Shown piece after piece: positions 1 through 5,955 of a stretch of DNA of 7,948 nucleotides (the first letter of the stretch is position 1; each line of letters opens with the position of its first letter). The translations under genes were made by a program, and so were the position numbers. Below the pieces are notes generated by a model. It saw only the letters and a program-made list of their open reading frames with translations. It made no database searches and was not told where the DNA came from. This DNA comes from Maricaulis sp. (lineage in GTDB: Bacteria > Pseudomonadota > Alphaproteobacteria > Caulobacterales > Maricaulaceae): positions 1 to 7,948 of the forward strand of contig NZLV01000138.1 of NCBI GenBank assembly GCA_002694345.1, written 5' to 3'.

Positions 1-692
1 CGGCCGTCGTGTGGAAGGAACTGGAGAAGATCCGGCACCAGAACAAGCGGGTTTTGTTTGAAGGCGCCCAAGGTGTGATGCTTGACGTCGACCACGGCAC
101 CTATCCCTTCGTGACCTCGTCCAACACCGTCTCCGGCCAAGCCTCGGCCGGCACGGGCGTCGGTCCCAAGGATGTCGGCTATGTGCTCGGTATCGCCAAG
201 GCCTACATGACCCGCGTGGGTGAAGGTCCGTTCCCGACCGAGCTGTTCGACGAGGACGGCCAGCAATTGGGTGAACGCGGCCATGAGTTCGGCGTGGTCA
301 CCGGCCGCAAGCGCCGCTGTGGCTGGTTCGATGCTGTCATCACCCGCCAGACCCTGCAGGTCGGCGGTGTGCATGGTGTCGCCCTGACCAAGCTGGACGT
401 GCTGGACGGGTTCAAGACGATCAAGGTCTGCGTGGCCTATGATCTCGATGGCGAACGCCTCGACTACCTGCCCGCGGGCAAGGAAGCTCAGGCCCGTGTC
501 AAACCGGTCTATGAAGAGCTGCAGGGCTGGGAAGGCTCCACTGCGGGCGCCCGTTCCTGGGCCGATCTGCCGGCCGAGGCCGTCAAATATGTCCGTCGTC
601 TGGAAGAGCTGATCGAATGCCCGATCGCCCTGGTCTCCACCTCGCCGGAACGCGAGGACGTGATCCTCATGCAGGACCCGTTCAAGGGGTAG
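1..692 (+). CDS. purA: Adenylosuccinate synthetase, C-terminal part (5' end outside window)
   Basis: PurA joins IMP and aspartate using GTP to form adenylosuccinate, the first committed step from IMP to AMP, in the cytoplasm. The visible reading frame is open from the window edge (first full codon at 3) and gives about 230 residues of a family normally near 430, so the N-terminal GTP-binding half is missing. Family signatures are clear: the second PurA signature, a GAQG element followed by LD-x-DHGTYPFVTSSN (about 63-128), the aspartate-binding loop with TGRKRRCGWFD (about 300-332), the LTKLDVLDG segment, and a C-terminal VSTSPEREDVI block in the guanine-binding region. The GTG at 9 is an internal valine codon, not a start. 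The stop TAG is 4 nt before the next gene, whose ribosome binding site lies in the last purA codons, so the two are probably co-transcribed. Confidence 0.97.
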   Translation, partial: AVVWKELEKIRHQNKRVLFEGAQGVMLDVDHGTYPFVTSSNTVSGQASAGTGVGPKDVGYVLGIAKAYMTRVGEGPFPTELFDEDGQQLGERGHEFGVVTGRKRRCGWFDAVITRQTLQVGGVHGVALTKLDVLDGFKTIKVCVAYDLDGERLDYLPAGKEAQARVKPVYEELQGWEGSTAGARSWADLPAEAVKYVRRLEELIECPIALVSTSPEREDVILMQDPFKG

Positions 693-696
693 CACC

Positions 697-1899
697 ATGA
701 TGGCGGCCAATGCCGTGATCATTGCCGGCTGTGTGCTGGCCGGGATCCTCCTGGCCAGCCGTCAGGTCGCGGAAAACCGTCTCTGGCGCGCCACCATCAC
801 GCCGCTCGCCTCGATCATCGGGTCGGGCTTTCTCATTCTCGCGCCGGTCCTCCAATCCTCCTATGGCGTCTGGGGACCGGCCGTCATGGCCGCCCTGGTC
901 GCAACAGCCTGGATGTTCGGCGCTGCGGTCCGGCGCAATATCCGGGTGCGCGGTGAAGGGGCGGACCAGCGTCCCCGGTGGGATGGCCGCCTCGACCGGC
1001 TTGCCTCCTGGCTGCTGGCCTTCGCCTACATCATTTCGGTCGCCTATTATCTCAATCTGTTCGGGGCATTCGGGGTCAGCCTGACCGACGTCGCAGACCA
1101 GGCCCATGGCCGGCTGCTGACCAGCGCGGCCTTCCTCCTCATCCTGCTGACCGGCTGGACCCGCGGCTTCTCCGCGCTGGAACATGTCGAACAGATCTTC
1201 GTCAGCGTGAAACTGGCGGTGATCACAGGGCTGCTGGCGGGCCTCTGCCTGTTCGCCTGGGGCGAATACCAAGACGGGGGTGTGGTTCTGGAAGCGCCGG
1301 TCGTCACCGGCTGGCATGCCCTGACCCTCGCCTTCGGCCTGATCGTCACCGTGCAGGGGTTCGAGACCTCGCGCTATCTGGGCGACACCTACAGCCCGGT
1401 CGAGCGGATCCGGACCATGCGCTGGGCGCAATACATCTCGGCCGTGATCTATCTGGGCTATATCGGTCTGGTCGCCATCAGCTTCGACGGCGAGGGGATG
1501 CCGACCGGCGAGACCGCCATTGTCGACATGATGCGCGTGGTCGCGCCGATCCTGCCGGTGCTTCTGGTCGGCGCCGCGCTCAGCTCCCAGCTCAGCGCCG
1601 CCGTTGCGGACACGGCCGGGACCGGGGGGCTTTTCGTCGAGCTGTCCGGCAATCGCCTGCCCCTGCGTCTGGCCTATCTCATCCTCGTCGGGGCCGGGCT
1701 GGGCCTGACCTGGTTTGCCAATCTCTACGAGATCATCGCTTACGCCTCGCGCGCCTTTGCCGCCTACTACGCCGTCCAGTCGCTGATCGCTGCGCGTTCC
1801 GCCTGGCGGGAACGCGCCTGGATCAAGGTCGCCGCCTATGGCGCGCTGACCGTGTTGGGCGTGGCGATCACGGTGTTCGGGACACCGGCGGAAGGCTAG
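697..1899 (+). CDS. Probable APC-superfamily (LeuT-fold) permease, substrate unknown
   Basis: This 400-residue protein is almost wholly hydrophobic, with about 12 predicted membrane helices (roughly residues 5-22, 33-55, 59-77, 101-122, 141-153, 168-187, 205-221, 245-262, 280-300, 322-340, 343-365, 376-395). Two stretches resemble the amino acid-polyamine-organocation superfamily: IIGSGFLILAP (40-50), like the broken first core helix with its G-S-G turn, and GFETSRYLGDTYSPVER (221-237), like the GFE segment of core helix 6 and its following loop. A small-residue stretch, SSQLSAAVADTAGTGG (296-311), may line the transport path. Substrate cannot be told from sequence. Two ATG codons stand in tandem at 697 and 700; AAGGGG at 685-690, inside the end of purA, serves either. 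Co-transcription with purA hints at, but does not prove, a link to purine or aspartate supply. The stop codon overlaps that of the convergent gene. The family call is by eye; an uncharacterised family with the same fold is the main alternative. Confidence 0.8.
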   Translation: MMAANAVIIAGCVLAGILLASRQVAENRLWRATITPLASIIGSGFLILAPVLQSSYGVWGPAVMAALVATAWMFGAAVRRNIRVRGEGADQRPRWDGRLDRLASWLLAFAYIISVAYYLNLFGAFGVSLTDVADQAHGRLLTSAAFLLILLTGWTRGFSALEHVEQIFVSVKLAVITGLLAGLCLFAWGEYQDGGVVLEAPVVTGWHALTLAFGLIVTVQGFETSRYLGDTYSPVERIRTMRWAQYISAVIYLGYIGLVAISFDGEGMPTGETAIVDMMRVVAPILPVLLVGAALSSQLSAAVADTAGTGGLFVELSGNRLPLRLAYLILVGAGLGLTWFANLYEIIAYASRAFAAYYAVQSLIAARSAWRERAWIKVAAYGALTVLGVAITVFGTPAEG

Positions 1900-2471
1900 G
1901 GTGCATCCGGTCCGGCACCGGCCTGTCGCGACAGGCGGGCATGGGCGAAGCTGGCGGGCAGGGCCCAGGCCACGGCTCCGGTCAGGAATACCAGAAACAG
2001 GGTTCCGAAAATCAGGCCGCTGAAATCGCCGCTCAGTACAAGGGCCGCCTTGAGGATCCAGCGAAAGCCGACCCAGATGGCGGCGACCACGGCAGCCACC
2101 CGGCTTCGCAGGAAGACGAAGACGGCCAGCAGACCCACCCAGGCGGCATTCACATACAGTCCAAGGGCCAGATAGGCTCTTCCGTTCGCAGCGGTGTATT
2201 CGGCTGCGGGCAGTGAGGTATTGGTGAGCTGGGACCAGTCCGCCTGGAATGTCAGGAGGATGCCCGTCAGGAGGGCCACAAGCGCGCTGAGTCCGAACAG
2301 GACGGCTGCCGGGCGAACGGCATTGCGTGCGCCTTCCAGCGTGTTCAGGTCGAAATTCAGGGTGGATGCCTGATCGCTGGCGACACCGGCATCCAGCTCG
2401 GCCTGCTTCTCGGCTGTCGGTGCCATGGGCTTCATGACGTCGATACCGACATAGTTCCCGCGTTCGGCCAT
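1896..2471 (-). CDS. Four-helix membrane protein of unknown function
   Basis: I do not recognise this family. From the ATG at 2471 the protein has 191 residues: a hydrophilic, probably cytoplasmic N-terminus of about 55 residues rich in Ala, Asp and Glu, then four hydrophobic segments (around AVLFGLSALVALLTGILL, LALGLYVNAAWVGLLAVFVF, VAAVVAAIWVGFRWILKAAL and IFGTLFLVFLTGAVAWAL) and a short tail ending in RQAGAGPDAP. The start at 2471 is preferred because GAGGGG lies 6 nt upstream; the ATG at 2477 would touch that site, and the frame can be extended to a TTG at 2525 only by entering a terminator hairpin. The gene lies 96 nt downstream of the acyltransferase gene in the same direction, but the terminator between them should limit read-through. 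It converges on the permease gene with a 4-bp stop-codon overlap. Confidence 0.8.
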   Translation of the reverse strand: MAERGNYVGIDVMKPMAPTAEKQAELDAGVASDQASTLNFDLNTLEGARNAVRPAAVLFGLSALVALLTGILLTFQADWSQLTNTSLPAAEYTAANGRAYLALGLYVNAAWVGLLAVFVFLRSRVAAVVAAIWVGFRWILKAALVLSGDFSGLIFGTLFLVFLTGAVAWALPASFAHARLSRQAGAGPDAP

Positions 2472-2495
2472 GATCATCCCCTCAGTCCCCGCAGC

Positions 2496-2530
2496 AAAAC
2501 TGGCCTGACAGGCTATGCCTGCCAAGCCAG
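2496..2530 (-). terminator. Intrinsic terminator of the acyltransferase gene
   Basis: On the minus strand, positions 2530-2517 (CTGGCTTGGCAGGC) pair with 2513-2500 (GCCTGTCAGGCCAG) around the 3-nt loop ATA. All 14 positions pair as RNA, two of them G-U, and two further A-U pairs extend the base. TTTT follows at 2499-2496. It begins 38 nt after the acyltransferase stop and ends only 24 nt before the start of the downstream codirectional gene, so it sits in that gene's immediate leader. Confidence 0.8.
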
Positions 2531-2567
2531 TTGAGCTTGGAAGTTGTGGAAATTTGCCGACGGCGAC

Positions 2568-3674
2568 TTAAGCGGGCACCGCAGCCTTGCTGATGTCAAC
2601 GCGTTTGCGCGGAAACAGTTTCGACTTGAGCGCCAGGGACGGGCTTTCCACCAGAACCCGCATCAGCCAGGCGACCGGCAGGACGGCCAGGAACATGGCC
2701 AGGGCCAGCACCGTCGTGTTCATCGACGGGAAGGAAACCATCAGCATCTGACCCAGCGGCCAGTGCATGATGTAGATGCCGTAGGAAATGTCCTCGACAT
2801 TGCGCACGGCTTCACCGGCGCGGCCGGGGATGTGCTGGTGACCCATCCAGATGAAGAGGGCGGCCAGGAAGACATCCTTCATGATGCCGCCGATTGCCAG
2901 GTGCGAGGAGGCGAGGGCGGCGGCCAGGGTCAGGATGATGAAGGCCGGGGACAGGCGCAGATGTTCGCGGCCGGCATGGAAAGCCGCGCCGATCATGAAG
3001 GCCGGGGCAAAGCGCGACATCGTCTGGATCGTGTCATCGCCCGGACCGGAATAGCCGAACTGGATGATCAGGGCGCCACCGGCACAGGCGGCCAGGGCCC
3101 AGAACAGGACCAGAAGCTTGTGCTTGTAGAGGCCCAGGGCGAGCAGAAGGCCGACACCCAGATAGGCCAGGAGTTCAAACCGGATCGTCCACAGCGGCGC
3201 ATTGGCGCGATAGGCGGTCGGCAGGCCTTCAAAGGCGCCGGGCAGGCTGGCCAGCGGATCGGCCTGGCTGAGCAGTTTGACCGGGAACAGCCAGGTTTCC
3301 GCATGGGTCCAGTATTCGGCAGGGCTCAGCGTGGTGAAGAACATGGTCGCGATCATCACCACCAGAACCGAGGCGATCAGGCCGGGATAGATGCGGAAAA
3401 TGCGCGAGGCGGCATAGCCGGTCAGGCTGGTCGCCTTCATCGCCGAGGCCGTGATCATGTAGCCGGACAGGATGAAGAACCCGTCCAGGGCGCAATTCAC
3501 CAGGAAGTCGGCCGTCACTTGCCAGGCGCCGACATAGGGCAGGCCCTGGGGGATGATGAGAGCGTGGGCATACAGAACCATCAGCGCAAACAGGATGCGC
3601 ATGGCGGTGAAATTGTTGGACTTGTCTTCCAGACGGCCCATCCCGTCCCGCAGCCAGAAATCACGCACTGTCAT
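2568..3674 (-). CDS. Acyltransferase 3 family (OafA/NolL-like) membrane O-acyltransferase
   Basis: Family members move an acyl group (often acetyl, sometimes succinyl or longer) onto sugars or other acceptors of the cell envelope while embedded in the inner membrane. The 368-residue product has the usual length and about ten membrane helices. Conserved features: NFTAMRILFALMVLYAHA (21-38), giving the catalytic-type R-X10-H pair as R26 and H37; LDGFFILSGYMIT (63-75); SRIFRIYP (90-97); LWTIRFELLAYL (161-172); SYGIYIMHWPL (297-307); and VESPSLALK near the C-terminus. No C-terminal SGNH domain is present, so this is the membrane-only type. The start at 3674 has AGGAGG 8 nt upstream. No glycosyltransferase, O-antigen or polysaccharide gene is adjacent, so the acceptor is unknown. 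It is transcribed away from the dipeptidase gene, with a CtrA-like site 58-72 nt upstream, and ends at its own terminator. Confidence 0.93.
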   Translation of the reverse strand: MTVRDFWLRDGMGRLEDKSNNFTAMRILFALMVLYAHALIIPQGLPYVGAWQVTADFLVNCALDGFFILSGYMITASAMKATSLTGYAASRIFRIYPGLIASVLVVMIATMFFTTLSPAEYWTHAETWLFPVKLLSQADPLASLPGAFEGLPTAYRANAPLWTIRFELLAYLGVGLLLALGLYKHKLLVLFWALAACAGGALIIQFGYSGPGDDTIQTMSRFAPAFMIGAAFHAGREHLRLSPAFIILTLAAALASSHLAIGGIMKDVFLAALFIWMGHQHIPGRAGEAVRNVEDISYGIYIMHWPLGQMLMVSFPSMNTTVLALAMFLAVLPVAWLMRVLVESPSLALKSKLFPRKRVDISKAAVPA

Positions 3675-3731
3675 CGTCTCGTCCTCCTCGGATCAGGCAG
3701 ACAGGCGCAAGTTTCGTGCGGTTTGCAGAAC

Positions 3732-3746
3732 TTAATGAAAGCCTAA
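3732..3746. promoter_or_regulatory. CtrA-like binding motif inside an 11-bp direct repeat
   Basis: TTAA (3732-3735), seven bases, then CTAA (3743-3746) matches the alphaproteobacterial CtrA consensus TTAA-N7-TTAA at 7 of 8 positions. The same stretch is a direct repeat of TAATGAA at 3733-3739 and 3744-3750, one helical turn apart. It is AT-rich in an otherwise GC-rich region and lies between two divergent genes, nearer the acyltransferase start. Whether CtrA or another regulator binds is inference. Confidence 0.35.
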
Positions 3747-3842
3747 TGAATTCCGTAGGATCGCGTCGATCGTGTTGAGGTTTCGACAAACCCATCCCGA
3801 AATGACCCGTGCCAGCGTACCGTTCCGGGACGCCGGTCCGCC

Positions 3843-3870
3843 TTGTTTCTCAAGGCCTTGCCGATAGAGT
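3843..3870 (+). promoter_or_regulatory. Possible sigma-70 promoter of the M19 dipeptidase gene
   Basis: TTGTTT (3843-3848) and TAGAGT (3865-3870) are 16 bp apart and partly match TTGACA and TATAAT. They would give a leader of about 20 nt before the ATG at 3899. The rest of this 224-nt divergent region also holds a short inverted repeat (GATCG at 3759-3763, CGATC at 3767-3771). The match is weak and purely visual. Confidence 0.25.
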
Positions 3871-3898
3871 GAGCGCGGTTTTCAAATCGGGGGAAGTC

Positions 3899-5146
3899 AT
3901 GTCCAAGCGTTTCGCATCCGTGTCCGCAGCCGCTCTTGTGTTGGCACTGTCCGCCTGTTCCCAGCCGGACGCTCCCGCGGGCGATGCCACGAGCGAGGCG
4001 CTGGATCCGCAGGCTGTCCACTTCGCGACGCTGACGCTGGATACCCATGTCGATATCGGAGCGGGCTACGGCACCCCGGCGCTCGATCCGGGCGAGCACA
4101 CCCATGCCCAGGTCGACCTGCCCAAAATGGTCGAGGGCGGGCTCGATGCGGCCTTCTTCATTGTCTATGTCCGCCAGGGCGAAACCACGCCGGAGGGCTA
4201 TGTCGCGGCACGGGCGGCGGCCGAGGAGAAATATGCCGGTATCAGCCGCATGCTGGCCAATGACCCCGACCGGATTGCCCTGGCCACGACATCGGATGAG
4301 GTGGAAGAGATCGCCGCTTCCGGCCGCCTCGTCGCGCTGATCGGGATGGAGAATGCCTATCCGCTCGGAGACAGTGTCGCGGACGTGCCGATGTGGGCGG
4401 AGCGCGGTGTGCGCTACATGTCGATCACGCATTTCGGCAACAACCAGTTTGGCGGGTCTTCCAACCCGAACACGGCGGCGGGCGAACCCGAAGAGGATCC
4501 CGGACTGAGTGATCTGGGCCGCGAACTGGTGGCCGCACTCAACGATAACGGCATCATCATTGATGTCTCGCACGTCGGTAAGGCCACCATGATGGAGGCC
4601 ATTGCCCTGTCCCGCGCGCCGGTCATCGCCTCGCACTCCGGTGCCCGCGGTGTCTATGACAATGCCCGCAATCTGGACGACGAACAGTTGCGCGCGATCC
4701 GGGACAATGGGGGCGTCGCCCAGATGGTCGCCTTCCGCCGCTATATCGGCGAGGTGCCGGCCGAGGTGATGGCGGGTCAGCGGGCCCTGGCGGTGGAGCT
4801 GGGGCTGGATACGCCGGAAGGCCGCGAGGCTGCGACCGCAGAGACGATTGCCGCTTTCCAGGCCGGTATGGCGGCGTTGCGGGCCGAGCATGGCGATGTC
4901 GATATCGCGGTACTGGCCGACCATATCGACCATGCAGTCGCCGTGGCCGGCATCGAGCATGTCGGCATTGCCTCGGACTTTGATGGCGGCGGCGGTGTTG
5001 GCGGCTGGGAAGACGCCAGCGAAACCCCGGCCGTGACGGCGGAACTCCTCGCGCGCGGCTATACGCCGGAACAGATCGGGATGCTGTGGTCGGGCAATGT
5101 CCTGCGCGTCCTGCGGGAGGTGGAGGCGGCGGCCCAGGCCGACTGA
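3899..5146 (+). CDS. M19 family membrane dipeptidase, predicted lipoprotein
   Basis: M19 enzymes are dinuclear zinc dipeptidases of the amidohydrolase fold; the mammalian renal form also opens beta-lactams. From ATG 3899 the protein has 415 residues. It begins with a lipoprotein signal peptide (basic MSKRF, hydrophobic core, lipobox LSAC with C20), so it should be lipid-anchored and act outside the inner membrane. Expected metal ligands are present: H50 and D52 (DTHVD), bridging E151 (IGMEN), H225 (DVSH) and H246 (ASHSGAR). H178 (ITHFGNN) matches the substrate-binding His, and D360 (IASDFDG) the catalytic-site Asp. A helical stretch at about 282-338, between the AQM and DHIDHA motifs, is the least conserved-looking part. 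An in-frame ATG at 3809 would bury the signal peptide behind 30 residues, and GGGGGA 4-5 nt upstream supports 3899. The natural substrate is unknown; D-amino-acid or peptidoglycan-derived dipeptides are possible. Confidence 0.94.
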   Translation: MSKRFASVSAAALVLALSACSQPDAPAGDATSEALDPQAVHFATLTLDTHVDIGAGYGTPALDPGEHTHAQVDLPKMVEGGLDAAFFIVYVRQGETTPEGYVAARAAAEEKYAGISRMLANDPDRIALATTSDEVEEIAASGRLVALIGMENAYPLGDSVADVPMWAERGVRYMSITHFGNNQFGGSSNPNTAAGEPEEDPGLSDLGRELVAALNDNGIIIDVSHVGKATMMEAIALSRAPVIASHSGARGVYDNARNLDDEQLRAIRDNGGVAQMVAFRRYIGEVPAEVMAGQRALAVELGLDTPEGREAATAETIAAFQAGMAALRAEHGDVDIAVLADHIDHAVAVAGIEHVGIASDFDGGGGVGGWEDASETPAVTAELLARGYTPEQIGMLWSGNVLRVLREVEAAAQAD

Positions 5147-5153
5147 GCCCGAC

Positions 5154-5186
5154 ACGGTTAATCGAATCCCGGATTCGGTTAACCGT
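5154..5186. repeat. 33-bp near-perfect palindrome with two GANTC sites; possible terminator or operator
   Basis: The left arm 5154-5169 and right arm 5171-5186 pair at 15 of 16 positions around C5170; the single mismatch (T5162 against G5178) is a wobble pair in RNA. It starts 8 nt after the dipeptidase stop, so the transcript could form a 15-bp hairpin, but no clear U-tract follows (only ATTTGAATTT). The arms hold GAATC (5164-5168) and GATTC (5172-5176), both GANTC sites of the kind methylated by CcrM in alphaproteobacteria, and GTTAA elements on each side. It may end the dipeptidase message, act as an operator for the next gene, or both. Confidence 0.7.
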
Positions 5187-5209
5187 AACCATTTGAATTT
5201 GCGGTAAAA

Positions 5210-5239
5210 TTGCGGCCCGCCTTTGAAGGTGGCTTAAAA
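5210..5239 (+). promoter_or_regulatory. Possible sigma-70 promoter of the small exported protein gene
   Basis: TTGCGG (5210-5215) and TTAAAA (5234-5239) are 18 bp apart, partial matches to the -35 and -10 boxes. Transcription from here would start near 5246 and place the whole RBS hairpin (5253-5275) in the leader. TTGCGG also occurs at 5199-5204, exactly 11 bp earlier, which could be part of an operator. Confidence 0.3.
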
Positions 5240-5252
5240 CCCGGGACGCACA

Positions 5253-5275
5253 CTCTCCTCATCGAACGAGGAGAG
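5253..5275 (+). promoter_or_regulatory. Hairpin masking the ribosome binding site of the next gene
   Basis: CTCTCCTC (5253-5260) is the exact reverse complement of GAGGAGAG (5268-5275), separated by the 7-nt loop ATCGAAC. The right arm contains the Shine-Dalgarno sequence AGGAG (5269-5273), 7 nt before the ATG at 5281. In RNA the 8-bp stem (five G-C, three A-U) would occlude it. This could mean temperature-dependent or otherwise conditional translation; the pairing is visible, the control is inferred. Confidence 0.55.
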
Positions 5276-5280
5276 GCGAC

Positions 5281-5808
5281 ATGTTTCGCAAGCCCAAGAC
5301 CGCACTGTTCATGATTGCCATCGCCTGGGGGCTCGGCGCCGCGCTGATCGGTGCGGCTTCTGCCCAGAGCCGTGACTGCGCCCGCTATGAAGCCGAGCGC
5401 GCTCAATATGTCGGTGCGGCGATCAACGGGATTGCCCCGCATGTGAATGCCATGGCCAGCCAGCGCGGTATCGCGCCGGAAGTGGCAACCTTCTACTGGG
5501 CCGGTGCTCTTCTGCAGGCGAATGATACCGGCAGCCGCAACACGCTGGCCGACCTGACCCTGGCTTCGTCGACCTGGCCGGGCCAGAGCGCCCGGGCCTA
5601 TCAGGCGCTGGAACGCATGTATGCCACGGACCGCAATTTGCGGGCCGGTCTCCTGGCCGGGCTGGCCCTGTCGGGACAGGATGACGCGGCGGACCCGATC
5701 CGCGCCCGGGCCTATCTCGCCGAGATCGCCCGTGAGGGCCGGCCGGAAGCCCAGGCCTTCCTCGCCCTGTTCGATGCCTGTCATGGCCGCCACATGGCGA
5801 TGCGCTAG
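5281..5808 (+). CDS. Small exported protein of unknown function
   Basis: The 175-residue product has a Sec signal peptide: basic MFRKPK, a hydrophobic core (about 8-25) and an ASA cleavage motif at 26-28, leaving a mature protein of about 147 residues starting QSRDCARY. I do not recognise a family. The mature part is mostly alpha-helical by composition, and the C-terminal third (about 121-167) has the small-residue spacing of short helical-repeat proteins such as Sel1 or TPR types, without a clear repeat consensus. Its only mature cysteines, C33 and C167, lie near the two ends and could form a disulfide in the periplasm. The start is fixed by a strong AGGAG 7 nt upstream. It appears to be a single-gene transcript, with its own putative promoter, a hairpin over the ribosome binding site and a strong terminator after the stop. 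Confidence 0.85.
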   Translation: MFRKPKTALFMIAIAWGLGAALIGAASAQSRDCARYEAERAQYVGAAINGIAPHVNAMASQRGIAPEVATFYWAGALLQANDTGSRNTLADLTLASSTWPGQSARAYQALERMYATDRNLRAGLLAGLALSGQDDAADPIRARAYLAEIAREGRPEAQAFLALFDACHGRHMAMR

Positions 5809-5842
5809 ACCCCGGTTCCGGTTCTCCCTCGCCGGACACAGC

Positions 5843-5875
5843 AAGGCCGGACCCTGACCCAGGGTCCGGCCTTTT
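5843..5875 (+). terminator. Intrinsic terminator after the small exported protein gene
   Basis: A perfect 13-bp stem, AAGGCCGGACCCT (5843-5855) with AGGGTCCGGCCTT (5861-5873), encloses the 5-nt loop GACCC and runs into TTTT (5872-5875). It starts 34 nt after the stop codon. The reverse strand has no T-run of similar length, so it should act mainly on plus-strand transcripts. Confidence 0.92.
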
Positions 5876-5882
5876 GCATGGG

Positions 5883-5924
5883 GCGCCTCCCCCGATCCGG
5901 GGATGGTCCTCAACCGCGAGGCGC
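5883..5924. repeat. Nested inverted repeats upstream of the SseB-like gene
   Basis: An outer pair, GCGCCTC (5883-5889) and GAGGCGC (5918-5924), encloses an inner hairpin, CCCCG (5890-5894) with CGGGG (5898-5902) around ATC. Because a terminator precedes this stretch, the promoter of the gene at 5956 should lie between about 5876 and 5945. I see no convincing -35/-10 pair there (CATAGT at 5927-5932 is the nearest -10). The repeats could be an operator or leader structure. Confidence 0.4.
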
Positions 5925-5955
5925 GCCATAGTCGCGGCCAGTCAGGGGGATCATC

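Noticed and set aside
978..2216. Plus-strand frame spanning the permease and the opposite-strand membrane protein
   Set aside because: It is Arg/Pro-rich, runs through two well-supported genes and lacks a ribosome binding site or recognisable domain.
2472..2525. TTG start at 2525 extending the four-helix protein by 18 residues
   Set aside because: The extension lies in the terminator hairpin and has no ribosome binding site; ATG 2471 has GAGGGG at proper spacing.
2544..3746. 400-codon plus-strand open frame opposite the acyltransferase
   Set aside because: The translation is dominated by Gly, Gln, Arg and His and has no motif, while the minus strand carries a full acyltransferase-3 protein with a good ribosome binding site.
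3779..3792. Small hairpin GGTTT/AAACC in the divergent intergenic region
   Set aside because: A five-pair stem of this kind is expected by chance and has no clear relation to a promoter or gene end.
3809..3898. Earlier ATG for the dipeptidase at 3809
   Set aside because: It would put 30 residues before an otherwise complete lipoprotein signal peptide and overlap the likely promoter.
3743..5155. 470-codon minus-strand open frame opposite the dipeptidase gene
   Set aside because: It mirrors the dipeptidase, whose zinc ligands and lipobox are intact. The antisense translation is rich in Arg, Gly and His with no domain; long antisense frames are common in GC-rich DNA.
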